Shown: positions 51,574 to 63,598 of the stretch, in pieces | Numbering within the stretch: position 1 is the stretch's first letter | Layout: the number at the start of each line of letters is the position of its first letter | NCBI RefSeq assembly: GCF_001941845.1 | Contig: NZ_CP018870.1 | Location: forward strand, 2,263,001-2,327,000 | Source: Streptomyces sp. TN58 | GTDB taxonomy: Bacteria; Actinomycetota; Actinomycetes; Streptomycetales; Streptomycetaceae | DNA length: 64,000 bases | Direction: 5' to 3' | The notes under the pieces: generated by a model | Seen by the model: only the letters and a program-made list of their open reading frames with translations | The model's database searches: none | Told to the model about the DNA's origin: nothing | Position numbers and translations under genes: made by a program

Positions 51574-52704
51574 TCATGCCTCGGCGGTGGAACCCTCCAG
51601 TTCCATGCGCTTGTTGCGGCGCACCGAGGACCAGAAGGAGGCGGCGATCAGCACCACGCCGATGAGACCGGTGATGATCTCGCTGATCTCGTGCTGGATG
51701 GTGACCAGCAGGATGACGGCGAGCGCGCCGATCGCGTAGTGCGCGCCGTGCTCCAGGTAGACGTAGTCGTCGAGGGTGCCCTGGCGGACCAGGTAGACCG
51801 TGAGCGAACGGACGTACATCGCTCCGATACCGAGGCCGAGCGCCATCCAGAAGATGTGGTTCGTGATGGCGAAGGCGCCGATGACACCGTCGAAGGAGAA
51901 CGAGGCGTCGAGGACCTCAAGGTAGAGGAAGAGGAAGAACGCGGCCTTGCCGGCGAGGCCGACGGCGGAGACGGGCTTGCCCGCGGCCTTGGCCTTCTCC
52001 TCCTCCTCGTGCTCGCGCTCCTCTTCCTCCTCCAGCTTGTCCTCGAAGTACGAGGACAGGCCGCCGACGATGAGGTAGGTGATCAGGCCGGCGACACCGG
52101 CGAGCAGCACGGTGGCGGACTTGTCCTGGTGGCCGGTGCTGGTGTGGGCGTTGACGGCGAAGGTCATGGCCGAGACCAGCAGCGCGATCAGGGCGACGCA
52201 GACCGACAGCATGTCGACCTTGCCGAGCTTGGCGAGCGGACGCTCCAGCCACGCGAGCCACTTGTGGTCGCGCTCCTCGAAGATGAAGTCGAGGAAGATC
52301 ATCAGCAGGAACATTCCGCCGAAGGCGGCGATGGCCGGGTGGGCGTCCGTGACCAGGGCCTCGTACTGCTCGGGCTGGTCCAGGGCCAGTTCGATCGCCT
52401 CGATGGGACCGACCTTCGCACTGATGGCGACGATCGCCACCGGGAAGACCAGCCGCATTCCGAAGACGGCGATCAGGATGCCGATCGTGAGGAAGATCTT
52501 CTGCCAGAAGGCATTCATCTTCTTCAGGATTCCGGCATTGACGACCGCGTTGTCGAACGACAGTGAGATTTCGAGGATCGACAGGATCAGCACGACCCCG
52601 AACGCCTCCCACCCCCACTGCCACGCGGCAAAGGCAAGGCCGAGCGCCGTGATGGCGAACGACCAGCCGAAGGTTTTCAGAACCACTGGCACCTGGCACC
52701 CCAT
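51574..52704 (-). CDS. DUF475 (TerC-superfamily) membrane protein
   Basis: 376 aa with about nine helices. TerC-like acidic motifs: LILSILEISLSFDNAVVNAG and the symmetric YLEVLDASFSFDGVIGAFAIT; a central cytoplasmic loop is very acidic (EDKLEEEEEREHEEEEK). TerC relatives handle metal ions (Mn2+ or Ca2+) or stress signals with TerD proteins. The start may be ATG 52704 or a GTG six codons later. 16 bp downstream of a terD gene, so cotranscribed. Confidence 0.85.
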   Translation of the reverse strand: MGCQVPVVLKTFGWSFAITALGLAFAAWQWGWEAFGVVLILSILEISLSFDNAVVNAGILKKMNAFWQKIFLTIGILIAVFGMRLVFPVAIVAISAKVGPIEAIELALDQPEQYEALVTDAHPAIAAFGGMFLLMIFLDFIFEERDHKWLAWLERPLAKLGKVDMLSVCVALIALLVSAMTFAVNAHTSTGHQDKSATVLLAGVAGLITYLIVGGLSSYFEDKLEEEEEREHEEEEKAKAAGKPVSAVGLAGKAAFFLFLYLEVLDASFSFDGVIGAFAITNHIFWMALGLGIGAMYVRSLTVYLVRQGTLDDYVYLEHGAHYAIGALAVILLVTIQHEISEIITGLIGVVLIAASFWSSVRRNKRMELEGSTAEA

Positions 52705-52720
52705 GCGTCTGTGTACGGCT

Positions 52721-53296
52721 TTACGAAACGTTGACCCCGAAGTCTAGAGCGATGCCCCGGAGCCCCGACGCGTACCCCTGCCCCACCGCCCGGAACTTCC
52801 ATTCGCCCCCGTACCGGTAGACCTCGCCGAAGATCATCGCGGTCTCGCTGGAGGCGTCCTCGGAGAGGTCGTAGCGGGCCAGTTCCTGGCCGTCGGCCTG
52901 GTTGACGACACGAATGAAGGCATTGCTGACCTGGCCGAAGCTCTGCCGACGGGAGTCCGCCTCGTGAATAGAGACAGGAAAGACGATCTTGTCCACATTC
53001 GCCGGCACCCGGGTGAGATCGATGATGATCGACTCGTCGTCGCCGTCGCCCTCGCCGGTGAGGTTGTCCCCCGTGTGTTCGACGGAGCCGTCGGGGCTCG
53101 TCAGGTTGTTGTAGAAGACGAAGTACTCGTCCCCCAGCACCCGGCCCCCGTTGCAGAGCAGCGCGCTGGCGTCGAGGTCGAAGTCGGCTCCCGTGGTCGA
53201 GCGCGCGTCCCATCCGAGACCGATCAGAACCCTGGTGAGGTTCGGTGCGGCCTTGGACAGGGAGACGTTGCCCCCCTTGGCGAGTGTGACGCCCAT
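52721..53296 (-). CDS. terD: TerD-family calcium-binding stress protein
   Basis: 191 aa. [77 protein letters not shown] with the two acidic Ca2+ sites, [35 protein letters not shown]. Close paralogue of the next gene (tandem duplication). It ends with TAA, rare in this genome. Confidence 0.92.
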   Translation of the reverse strand: MGVTLAKGGNVSLSKAAPNLTRVLIGLGWDARSTTGADFDLDASALLCNGGRVLGDEYFVFYNNLTSPDGSVEHTGDNLTGEGDGDDESIIIDLTRVPANVDKIVFPVSIHEADSRRQSFGQVSNAFIRVVNQADGQELARYDLSEDASSETAMIFGEVYRYGGEWKFRAVGQGYASGLRGIALDFGVNVS

Positions 53297-53413
53297 GTTG
53301 TGGTCCTCCCCGGACGACGGTGTGGCGATGTGACGGTGGTGCGGTGCAGCGGGCGAAGCAGGTCCGGCGCCGTACACACAGTGCACGGCGCCGGACGGAT
53401 GCTGCTCTCAGGC

Positions 53414-53989
53414 TCAGACGTTGACGCCGAAGTCCTGCGCGATGCCGCGCAGGCCCGAGGCGTAGCCCTGGCCGATGGCGCGGAACTTCCACTCCGCGCC
53501 GTTGCGGTAGAGCTCGCCGAAGACCATGGCGGTCTCGGTCGACGCGTCCTCGGAGAGGTCGTAGCGGGCGAGCTCGGTGTTGTCGGCCTGGTTCACCACG
53601 CGGATGTAGGCGTTGCGGACCTGGCCGAAGCTCTGCTGGCGGGTCTCGGCCTCGTAGATGGAGACCGGGAAGACGATCTTGGCGACGTCGGCCGGCACGC
53701 CGGCGAGGTTGACCTTGATCGCCTCGTCGTCGCCCTCGCCCTCACCGGTGGTGTTGTCACCGGTGTGCTCAACCGAGCCGTCGGGGCTCTTCAGGTTGTT
53801 GAAGAAGACGAAGTTCGCGTCGCTGGCGACCTTGCCCTGGTCGTTGGTCAGGATCGCGCTGGCGTCGAGGTCGAAGTCGACACCGGTGGTGGTGCGAGCA
53901 TCCCAGCCCAGACCGACGATGACCGCCGTCAGGTTAGGCGCGGCCTTGGTCAGCGAGACGTTGCCGCCCTTGCTGAGGCTGACTCCCAC
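53414..53989 (-). CDS. terD: TerD-family calcium-binding stress protein
   Basis: 191 aa, same length and layout as the adjacent paralogue: [58 protein letters not shown]. First gene of the terD-terD-DUF475 set. In Streptomyces TerD proteins influence differentiation and Ca2+ handling. Confidence 0.92.
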   Translation of the reverse strand: MGVSLSKGGNVSLTKAAPNLTAVIVGLGWDARTTTGVDFDLDASAILTNDQGKVASDANFVFFNNLKSPDGSVEHTGDNTTGEGEGDDEAIKVNLAGVPADVAKIVFPVSIYEAETRQQSFGQVRNAYIRVVNQADNTELARYDLSEDASTETAMVFGELYRNGAEWKFRAIGQGYASGLRGIAQDFGVNV

Positions 53990-54128
53990 GGGTCCTCCAT
54001 TGGGTTCTGTGTGGGGCGGTGCCCCGTCGTGCGGTTGCTACCGGATCAACGTTTCGATCCTAGTGACGGGTTCCCGCCTGTAAGCGGTTTTCGCAGGGAA
54101 CTGCGCGGAACGGCCCGCGCGGACGCAC

Positions 54129-54587
54129 TCAGAGGCTGTCGAGCGCCTTGATGTACTCGTTCAGGTCACGCGCGTCGGGCAGTCCGTTGACGACAGTCCA
54201 GCGCACCACGCCGTCCTTGTCGATGATGAAGGTGCCGCGGACCGCGCAGCCCTTGTCCTCGTCGAAGACGCCGTACGCGCGGGAGGTCTCGCCGTGCGGC
54301 CAGAAGTCCGACAGCAGCGGGTACTCCAGGCCCTCCTGCTCGCCGAAGACCCGAAGGGTCGGCACGGAGTCGTTGGAGACGGCGAGGAGCTGGACGTCGT
54401 CGTTCTGGAAGCGCGGGAGCTGGTCGCGCAGCTCGCACAGCTCACCGGTGCACACACCGGTGAAGGCGAACGGGTAGAAGAGCAGCACCACGGCCTTCTC
54501 CCCCCGGAAGTCGGAGAGCCGCACGGTGGCGCCGTGGTTGTCCTTGAGTTCGAAGTCCGGGGCCTTGTGGCCGACCTCGATCGCCAT
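54129..54587 (-). CDS. ahpE: AhpE-like 1-Cys peroxiredoxin
   Basis: 152 aa from ATG 54587. MAIEVGHKAPDFELKDNHGATVRLSDFRGEKAVVLLFYPFAFTGVCTGELCELRDQL with the peroxidatic Cys in TGVCTGEL; a second Cys lies four residues on. Later: FWPHGETSRAYGVFDEDKGCAVRGTFIIDKDGVVRW. It reduces peroxides, probably with mycothiol/mycoredoxin in actinobacteria. Confidence 0.88.
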   Translation of the reverse strand: MAIEVGHKAPDFELKDNHGATVRLSDFRGEKAVVLLFYPFAFTGVCTGELCELRDQLPRFQNDDVQLLAVSNDSVPTLRVFGEQEGLEYPLLSDFWPHGETSRAYGVFDEDKGCAVRGTFIIDKDGVVRWTVVNGLPDARDLNEYIKALDSL

Positions 54588-54707
54588 CTCTCGCATCCCT
54601 TCGTTCCCGCATCCCCGCGTTGGGCTGTTCGGGTGAGTCAAAGCCTATGGGGTGTCCTGCCCGTCCTGCCCCCGGTCCCTCCCGGCGTGCCCGGGGTGTG
54701 GAACGCG

Positions 54708-54748
54708 CACACCCCGCCGACCGGGGTCTTCCTGGTCAGCGGGGTGTG
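54708..54748 (-). terminator. Hairpin terminator after DUF3052 gene
   Basis: CACACCCCGC (54708-54717) and GCGGGGTGTG (54739-54748) with an inner GACC/GGTC pair, 32 bp past the stop. Confidence 0.75.
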
Positions 54749-54779
54749 GAAGCGTTGTCCGCTCGGCAGCGGGCGCGGC

Positions 54780-55208
54780 TCAGCGCTTGGACTTGGCGGC
54801 CGTCTTGGGCGTCACCAGCTTGGTGGCGGCCCACTCCTTGCCGACGCTGACGCTCCTGGTCTGCGAGAGACCGGCCGTCTCGGCCGCCTCGCTGATGTCG
54901 CTGGCCTCCACGTAGCCGTCACGGCCCGTCTTGGGGGTCAGCAGCAGGATCAGTGCGCCGTCCTCGACCAGCTCGGTGGCATCGACCAGCGCGTCCGTCA
55001 GATCGCCGTCGTCCTCGCGGAACCACAGCAGCACCGCGTCGGCGACGTCGTCGTAGTCCTCGTCGACGAGTTCGCCGACCAGCTCCTCGACGAGGTCACG
55101 GAATTCCTGATCGACGTCGTCGTCGTAGCCGATCTCCTGGACCACCTGTTCGGACTGGAAACCCAGCCGGGCGGCCAGGCTCTCCGCGTGGTCCGCGGTC
55201 GCGCTCAC
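54780..55208 (-). CDS. DUF3052 protein
   Basis: 142 aa from GTG 55208, chosen since AGGAGG lies 7 nt upstream; the ATG 18 nt earlier lacks a ribosome site. VSATADHAESLAARLGFQSEQVVQEIGYDDDVDQEFRDLVEELVGELVDEDYDDVADAVLLWFREDDGDLTDALVDA, LILLLTPKTGRDGYVEASDISEAAETAGL and a basic TAKSKR-type tail. Highly acidic actinobacterial protein beside aceE. Function unknown. Confidence 0.88.
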   Translation of the reverse strand: MSATADHAESLAARLGFQSEQVVQEIGYDDDVDQEFRDLVEELVGELVDEDYDDVADAVLLWFREDDGDLTDALVDATELVEDGALILLLTPKTGRDGYVEASDISEAAETAGLSQTRSVSVGKEWAATKLVTPKTAAKSKR

Positions 55209-55681
55209 GGGGTGCCTCCTGCTCATGTTCGGTGAATGTTCTTCGGCGGCGCGCGTACGCGCAGCATTGGGCGTAGTCCACACGGGCGCGGCGGATCGCG
55301 CAAGTACCCGGCCGCCGAGACCGTCGAAACGGTGACGATTGCGGCCGTCTCGCCGCAACTTTCAGGGTGCCCGTGTGCACCTGTGGTGATTCATCCCACA
55401 CCATTCCAGCTCATTCGCATCGCATGAGGACTTTCCTACCTGTTTGAGGGACGAACGGCCTCCCGGGGCGGCCGACCGGCTTGGGCGTAAGGTTGCGTTT
55501 CGGTCGCACCCGCCACCCCCGCACCGCGGAACCGGACCCCGTCCGCACCTGCCGGGTCCCCCGCCGACCGCGGGGATTACCCAGTGGTACGGATGACGAT
55601 TGGGGCCGGGCGTAAGACCATGGGAGGCGGCACCCCCCGGTTACGGCCCCGGCACGACTCCACCGACAGCGAAGGAACAGC
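55209..55681. other. Divergent regulatory region of DUF3052 and aceE
   Basis: About 470 bp with no gene. TGTGG-TGATTCATC-CCACA near 55383-55401 is an inverted repeat that could be an operator. The last 100 bp before aceE are GC-rich with GAAGGA before the GTG start. Confidence 0.4.
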
Positions 55682-58414
<2,733 letters not shown>

Positions 58415-58430
58415 GCGGGCACGGTGTGAG

Positions 58431-58470
58431 GGGCGCGGGTCCCGGCTTCGGCCGGGGCCCGCGCCCTTTT
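58431..58470 (+). terminator. Intrinsic terminator of aceE
   Basis: GGGCGCGGGTCCCGGC and GCCGGGGCCCGCGCCC with a 4-nt loop, one mismatch, then TTTT. Confidence 0.88.
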
Positions 58471-58483
58471 GCCTGGCGCGGGG

Positions 58484-58879
58484 TTACCTCTCCCACACCT
58501 TGAAGGCGCGTACCTGGTAGGGGGACTGGGGCAGCCAGACCCCGTCGCCGGGATAGGTCTGGAACTCGCCGGTCTCCGCGCATTCGGCCGACTGGTACGT
58601 GGTGACGGGGCGCCCGGTGCGGTTGGTGAGCGACTGGGCGCTGGTGCCGGCGGGCAGGGCGGTGCAGCTGTTGATGTCCAGGGTGCTCAGCTCGTGGGTC
58701 TGCCGGGCGCCCTTGAAGTCCGGTTTGGCCCACAGGCACAGCTGGCCGCTCGCGCAGGCCCCGAGGCCCGGCGGGCCCGCGGCGTGCGCGGTGCCGGCGG
58801 TGCTCGGGACGAGGGCGCACGCCGCCAGGGCGATCGCGGCGAGGGTGGTGGTGGCGCGGGTGGTTCCACACGTACGCAT
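58484..58879 (-). CDS. Secreted peptidase-inhibitor I36-like protein
   Basis: 131 aa. Signal peptide (TTLAAIALAACALVPSTAGTAHA). Mature part: LGACASGQLCLWAKPDFKGARQTHELSTLDINSC, SAQSLTNRTGRPVTTYQSAEC, the beta/gamma-crystallin-like fold of the I36 inhibitor family (Streptomyces metalloprotease inhibitor SMPI type) with two disulfides. Confidence 0.8.
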   Translation of the reverse strand: MRTCGTTRATTTLAAIALAACALVPSTAGTAHAAGPPGLGACASGQLCLWAKPDFKGARQTHELSTLDINSCTALPAGTSAQSLTNRTGRPVTTYQSAECAETGEFQTYPGDGVWLPQSPYQVRAFKVWER

Positions 58880-59262
58880 GACGGGTCAACTCCTTGTGGA
58901 CGGCGGGCACCCGGACCGCTTCCGGTGCTCCGCTGACACCACGCTGACCTGCGGTGACGGTCGGGCGGAAGGGGAGCGTGACGGGTCCACCCTGATAGGC
59001 GACAGCCCTGGTGGAACGGTCCGGACGGCCTTTCACCCGTACGGAGTTGACCCCTCCGGAAGGCGGCGCGGCGGTCCCGCGCCCGCCCGCGTGGAGCTGC
59101 GGACACGGCCGGCGGCCGACCTGAACGTGTGATGCGCGGCCCGCCGTTCGCGTGGACGGCCGCGGCCTCGCGGCTCCTCGCAAACGGCTCAACGGATCGG
59201 CCGCGGCGCCGCCGGTCACGGGTAATCTGACCGCCCACCCGCCGTCAGGAAGGAGCCCGGCG
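58880..59262. other. Divergent promoter region, no gene seen
   Basis: About 380 bp of ordinary high GC between the I36 gene and the TetR gene. GGAGTTGACCCC near 59041-59052 may hold a -35 element. Nothing else stands out. Confidence 0.4.
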
Positions 59263-59919
59263 GTGACGATCGAGGAGCGGAGGGCGCCCGCCGCGCCGGT
59301 GGACGGACTGCGCGAACGCAAGAAACGGCGCACCCGGAGCGCGCTGCTGCGCGCCGCCCTGGTGCTCTTCGTCTCCCAGGGGTACGAGCGCACCACCGTC
59401 GACGAGATCACCGCGGCCGTGGCCGTGTCCCAGCGCACCTTCTTCCGCTACTTCGCCAACAAGGAAGAGGCCGTCTTCGCCGTCCAGGACCTGATGGAGT
59501 CGCACTTCGTCGCCCAACTGCACGCGCGGCCTGCCTCCGAGGGCCCCCTGGAGGCCCTGCGGGGCGCCGTGCTCGCCACATGGGACACCGTCGACGACGC
59601 CCTCCACGAGGTGGTGCCGGTCGACCTGTACATGCGCAGCTACCGGCTGATCGAGTCCACGCCGGCGCTGCTCGCCGTGCACCTGCGGCGTTCCACGTGC
59701 CTGGAGGAGCGGATCTCCCGGCTGATCGCCGCCCGCGAGGGGCTGGACGTGGACGCTGACCCGCGGCCCCGGGTGGCGGTCGCGGCGTTCTTCGGCGTGA
59801 TGAGGGTCACGGGGCGGCTCTGGGGGCAGGGCGACGACACGGGTGTGGAGGCGATCCGCCGGCTGACGGACGCTTACCTCGACGGCATCGGCCCAGCTCT
59901 TGCGGGGCGCTGGCACTGA
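59263..59919 (+). CDS. TetR-family transcriptional regulator
   Basis: 218 aa from GTG 59263 with AGGAAGGAG 8 nt upstream. HTH: RERKKRRTRSALLRAALVLFVSQGYERTTVDEITAAVAVSQRTFFRYFANKEEAVF. The effector domain is divergent, with no hint of ligand. The DUF1023 hydrolase 140 bp downstream could be a target. Confidence 0.85.
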   Translation: MTIEERRAPAAPVDGLRERKKRRTRSALLRAALVLFVSQGYERTTVDEITAAVAVSQRTFFRYFANKEEAVFAVQDLMESHFVAQLHARPASEGPLEALRGAVLATWDTVDDALHEVVPVDLYMRSYRLIESTPALLAVHLRRSTCLEERISRLIAAREGLDVDADPRPRVAVAAFFGVMRVTGRLWGQGDDTGVEAIRRLTDAYLDGIGPALAGRWH

Positions 59920-60061
59920 ACCGGCCCCGAAACGGGGCATTATGGATCTTTCGCCCGGCTTTCGGAGGCCGCCGGTTCGCCCGGGCCGGGGTCCCACGGT
60001 CGGGCGTGAACCGCGTCACCTGGCGCGCCATGCGCGGAATCGGTCTCCTAGGCTGGTCCCA

Positions 60062-61297
60062 GTGAATCTGCCCGGCCTCGCCCACCCCACCGTTCCCGGC
60101 GCCGACCCGCGCCCGGCCGCCCTGCGCACCCTGCTCGCGCTGGCGGTCGTCTTCATCATGCTGGCGACCACCGGCTGGACGGCCGTGCACCGGCCCCAGG
60201 GCGGCACGCCGCTGCGGGCCGCGGCCCTCGACGCCTGGTCCAAGGCCCTGTTGAACGGCCGTCCGGTGCCACCCGCGGACGCTCCCGTGCGGACGGTGGC
60301 CCGCTTCTTCGCCGGCCTCGACGGCGCGCAGCGGGCCCGGCTCGCCGACGGCTACCCGCTCGTGGTGGGCAACCTCGACGGGGCGCCGGTCGCGACCCGC
60401 TACCGGGCCAACCAACGCGGCCTGGAGAAGGCCCGCCTGGTCGAGGAGGTCCGCAGCCGGGACGTCGCGCTGACCCCGGCCGACCGGGCCGAGGCCACCC
60501 GGCGGGCCCACCGCTTCGCCTCGCTGGCCGAACCGGGGCGGCAGATCCTCGCGTTCGACCCGACCGGCGGCGGCCGCGTGGCCGAGGTCTTCGGCGACCT
60601 CGTCGGCGCCGAGCGCGTCTCGGTGATCGTTCCCGGCGTGGACACCGACCTCCTCACCTTCGAGCGCACCCAGCGCCGGCTGACCTCCCCGGTCGGCATG
60701 GCCGAAGCGCTGTACGGGGCCGAGCGGGCGGCCGCGCCGAACAGCCGGACGGCGGTCATCGCCTGGGCCGGCTACACCGCCCCCACCGGGGTCGGCATGA
60801 ACGCCGCGACGGGCCGGATGGCCTTCGACGGCGCGGTCCGGCTGAAGGCGCTGACGGTGTCCCTGCCGGGGAATTCGAGCGTGGCGCTGTTCTGCCACAG
60901 CTACGGCTCGGTGGTGTGCGGGGTGGCCGCGCGCGAGCTGCCGAAACGGGTGACGGACGTGGTGGTGGCGGGCAGCCCCGGCATGCGGGCGCAGAACGTC
61001 GCGGGGCTGCGCACCTCGGCGCGGGTCTGGGCCACGCGCGACGAGGGCGACTGGATCGCGGACGTGCCGCATCTGGAGGTCGGCGGGCTGGGGCACGGCG
61101 CCGATCCGGTGTCCCCGGGCTTCGGGGCGCGGCTGCTGTCCTCCGCCCGGGCCCGGAGTCACACCGGCTATTTCGCGCCAGGTACGGACTCGGTGGCCAA
61201 CTTCGCCAAGATCGGAACCGGCGCGTTCGGTTCCGTTGTGTGCGCTACCGGCGACGACGCGTGCCGGCGCGGGATTTCCGGGTCAGAGCGGGACTGA
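60062..61297 (+). CDS. Membrane-anchored alpha/beta hydrolase (DUF1023)
   Basis: 411 aa from GTG 60062. N-terminal helix (TLLALAVVFIMLATTGWTAV), a helical region with LVVGNLDGAPVATRYRANQ, and a catalytic half with RILAFDPTGGGRVAEVFGDL-like start, VIAWAGYTAPTG, nucleophile elbow LFCHSYGSVVCG (Cys in place of the first Gly) and late His in LGHGADPVS or SHTGYF. This is the DUF1023 family of exported actinobacterial esterase-like proteins. Confidence 0.82.
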   Translation: MNLPGLAHPTVPGADPRPAALRTLLALAVVFIMLATTGWTAVHRPQGGTPLRAAALDAWSKALLNGRPVPPADAPVRTVARFFAGLDGAQRARLADGYPLVVGNLDGAPVATRYRANQRGLEKARLVEEVRSRDVALTPADRAEATRRAHRFASLAEPGRQILAFDPTGGGRVAEVFGDLVGAERVSVIVPGVDTDLLTFERTQRRLTSPVGMAEALYGAERAAAPNSRTAVIAWAGYTAPTGVGMNAATGRMAFDGAVRLKALTVSLPGNSSVALFCHSYGSVVCGVAARELPKRVTDVVVAGSPGMRAQNVAGLRTSARVWATRDEGDWIADVPHLEVGGLGHGADPVSPGFGARLLSSARARSHTGYFAPGTDSVANFAKIGTGAFGSVVCATGDDACRRGISGSERD

Positions 61298-61372
61298 CGC
61301 GCGTAGAGGCGCGGAAAACGGCTCACTCACCGAGGGGGACGCGCGGGGGCGGCGCCCTTTACCATGTGGCGC

Positions 61373-62215
61373 ATGGGTGACGTACTGGCCGGAAATCATG
61401 CCGTCTGGGAGTTCGACTCGGACTCGGTGCTCATCCGCTTCGCTCGGGGGATGCGAACGCCGAGACTGTGGCAAGCGCTGGGGTCGCGCCGGATCCCCCT
61501 GGAAGCGGTGTCCGCCGTGACCGTGACCGCCGGACGGCGGGACACGGTGGTCCTGCGCGCCGTCCCGCGCCCTGGCGCCGATCCGCTGATGGAGGCGGCC
61601 GCCGGGCAGCTGAAGGACGCCTGCGACCCGTACCGGATGGTGCTGCCGCGCGAGCGGGCGACCTCGGCCTCCGCGTTCGCCGCCGACCTGCGCTCCCGGC
61701 TCGGGCCCGACGCCGCCGAGCCCGCTCCGCGCTTCCTGGTCGACGTACCGCAGCCGCCGCTCCAGCTGAAGGCGTACGACGCCCGCGTGGGCTTCGACGG
61801 CTCGTCGGTCGCCTTCCAGTGGTCCCGCACGGGCGCCACCGGCACCAAGTGGAAGGCGGGCGACCAGCGCTACCCGCTGGCCGAGCTCACGGGCGTCGAG
61901 TGGCGCTCCCCCGGCGGCACCGGGGGCCACCTGCGGCTGCTGCTGCGGGATCCGCGCCAGACCCCGGCCGACCCCCGCCCCGACCACGACCTCGCGACGG
62001 CCGTCTTCAGCGTCGGCTACGGCGCGGTCCACGAGTCGCTGCCGTTCGCCGCGGCCCTCCTCGCCGCCACCCGCAGCCGCACCCCGGTCGGCGCCGCCCG
62101 GGGCCGCTCCGGCGACGAGCGGCTGCGGCACCTGGGCGAGCTCTACTCGGCCGGCCTGCTGACCGACGGCGAGTACGCCACCCTGCGGGACCGTTTCACC
62201 GCCGAGTCCCGCTAG
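61373..62215 (+). CDS. DUF4429 protein with C-terminal SHOCT-like helix
   Basis: 280 aa. Two PH-like halves each with a WxFxxxxxxI pattern (AVWEFDSDSVLIRFARG and LKAYDARVGFDGSSVAFQW), IPLEAVSAVTV and YPLAELTGVEW, as in the duplicated DUF4429 domain. The end, DERLRHLGELYSAGLLTDGEYATLRDRF, is a SHOCT motif. ATG 61373 is chosen; three codons upstream another ATG is possible. Confidence 0.8.
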   Translation: MGDVLAGNHAVWEFDSDSVLIRFARGMRTPRLWQALGSRRIPLEAVSAVTVTAGRRDTVVLRAVPRPGADPLMEAAAGQLKDACDPYRMVLPRERATSASAFAADLRSRLGPDAAEPAPRFLVDVPQPPLQLKAYDARVGFDGSSVAFQWSRTGATGTKWKAGDQRYPLAELTGVEWRSPGGTGGHLRLLLRDPRQTPADPRPDHDLATAVFSVGYGAVHESLPFAAALLAATRSRTPVGAARGRSGDERLRHLGELYSAGLLTDGEYATLRDRFTAESR

Positions 62216-62280
62216 GTCATCTCTTTGGGCGGCCCCTGCGCCAACACGCCCGGCCAAGCCACCCGTTGACATCCGGTAAC

Positions 62281-62330
62281 CACGTGCAGCACCCTTTCAC
62301 TACTCAACTAGTGAAAGGGTGCTGCACGTG
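62281..62330. promoter_or_regulatory. Perfect 22-bp-arm palindrome at the GntR start
   Basis: Arms 62281-62302 and 62309-62330 are exact reverse complements around CTCAAC. The centre TTTCACTA-N6-TAGTGAAA looks like a YtrA/GntR operator. A TTGACA at 62266-62271 lies just upstream. The right arm contains the AAAGGG ribosome site and overlaps the GTG start. Confidence 0.75.
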
Positions 62331-62714
62331 CTGGAGTACCGCATCGACCGGCGCAGCGGCATGGCCACCTACCTGCAGATCGTCCACCAGACGAAGCAGG
62401 CCCTGCGCCTGGGACTGCTGGAGCCGGGCGACAAGCTGCCCACCGCGCGTGAGGTCGTCGAGGCGACCGCCATCAACCCGAACACCGTGCTCAAGGCCTA
62501 CCGGGAGCTGGAACGCGAGGGCCTCGTGGAGGCACGCCGGGGCATGGGCACTTTCGTGCGCAGGTCCCTGGGGGGCGCCCGGGCCGACTCGCCCCTGCGC
62601 GGGGAACTGGCCGACTGGGCACGGCGCGCCAGCGCCGCGGGGATGGAGCGGGACGACGTGGCCGCGCTCTTCACTGCCGTACTGGACCAACACTTCAAGG
62701 GGGACGACACATGA
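62328..62714 (+). CDS. GntR-family regulator, YtrA type
   Basis: 128 aa from GTG 62328 with AAAGGG 8 nt upstream; a GTG three codons earlier is possible. Winged helix: YRIDRRSGMATYLQIVHQTKQALRLGLLEPGDKLPTAREVVEATAINPNTVLKAYRELEREGLVEARRGMGTFV. Short C-terminal helix typical of YtrA proteins, which repress their own ABC-transporter operon. ATGA overlap with the ABC gene. Confidence 0.88.
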   Translation: MLEYRIDRRSGMATYLQIVHQTKQALRLGLLEPGDKLPTAREVVEATAINPNTVLKAYRELEREGLVEARRGMGTFVRRSLGGARADSPLRGELADWARRASAAGMERDDVAALFTAVLDQHFKGDDT

Positions 62715-63598
62715 CGGACGATCCGGTGATCGAGGCGACCGGGCTGGGGGTGCGCTACTCACGCCGACGCGGCTGGGCCCTGCGCGACTGCTCCTTCAGG
62801 CTGCCGGCCCACGGCGTGTGCGCGCTGGTCGGCCCCAACGGCGCGGGCAAGTCGACCCTGCTGGCGCTCGCCGCGGGACTGATGCGGCCCACCGAGGGCG
62901 CCATCAGCGCGCCGCCGCGCGAGGAGACGGCGTACGTGGGCCAGGACAAGCCCCTGTATCCGCAGTTGACCGTCGCCGAGACCCTCCGCATGGGACGCGA
63001 GCTCAACCCGGGCCGCTGGGATGCCAAGTGCGCCGCGCGGATCGTGGAGGAGGGCGGGCTCGACGGCGGCGCCAGGATCCGCTCCCTCTCGGGCGGGCAG
63101 CGCACGCGGGTCGCCCTGGCCCTCGCCCTCGGCAAACGCCCCCGCCTGCTCTTGCTGGACGAGCCGATGGCCGACCTCGATCCGCTGGCCCGGCACCGGC
63201 TCATGGGGGCGCTGATGGCCGACGCCGCCGAACACGGCACGTCCGTGGTGATGTCCTCGCACATCGTCGCCGAGCTGGAGGGGGCCTGCGACCACCTGCT
63301 GCTCCTCGACAGCGGCCGCGTCCGCCTCTCCGGCCCCGTCGACGACGTCGTCGCGGCACACCGGCTGATCACCGGGCCGGCGGCCGCCGCCGCCGACCTG
63401 GCCTCCCACACCATCGTCGAGTCACGGACGACCGGCCGCCTGTTCACCGCGCTCGCGAGGCCGCACGGCCCGCTCGACACCGGCACCTGGCAGACGGCCC
63501 ACCCCTCACTGGAAGAACTCCTGCTCGCCCACCTGCGCTCCCCCGACGCCCCGGCCCTCGCCATCGGCCCCCGCACCGCCGGGGCGGTGGCGGCATGA
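62711..63598 (+). CDS. ABC transporter ATP-binding protein
   Basis: 295 aa. Walker A VGPNGAGKSTLLALA, signature LSGGQRTRVALALALG, Walker B RLLLLDEPMADLDPLA, switch His in VMSSHIVAEL. A C-terminal ~85-residue domain has TTGRLFTALARPHG. It powers the permease that follows by ATGA overlap. Confidence 0.92.
   Translation: MTDDPVIEATGLGVRYSRRRGWALRDCSFRLPAHGVCALVGPNGAGKSTLLALAAGLMRPTEGAISAPPREETAYVGQDKPLYPQLTVAETLRMGRELNPGRWDAKCAARIVEEGGLDGGARIRSLSGGQRTRVALALALGKRPRLLLLDEPMADLDPLARHRLMGALMADAAEHGTSVVMSSHIVAELEGACDHLLLLDSGRVRLSGPVDDVVAAHRLITGPAAAAADLASHTIVESRTTGRLFTALARPHGPLDTGTWQTAHPSLEELLLAHLRSPDAPALAIGPRTAGAVAA

Noticed and set aside
58880-59262. Search for a small gene in the gap
   Set aside because: Only short ORFs without ribosome sites or recognisable sequence.
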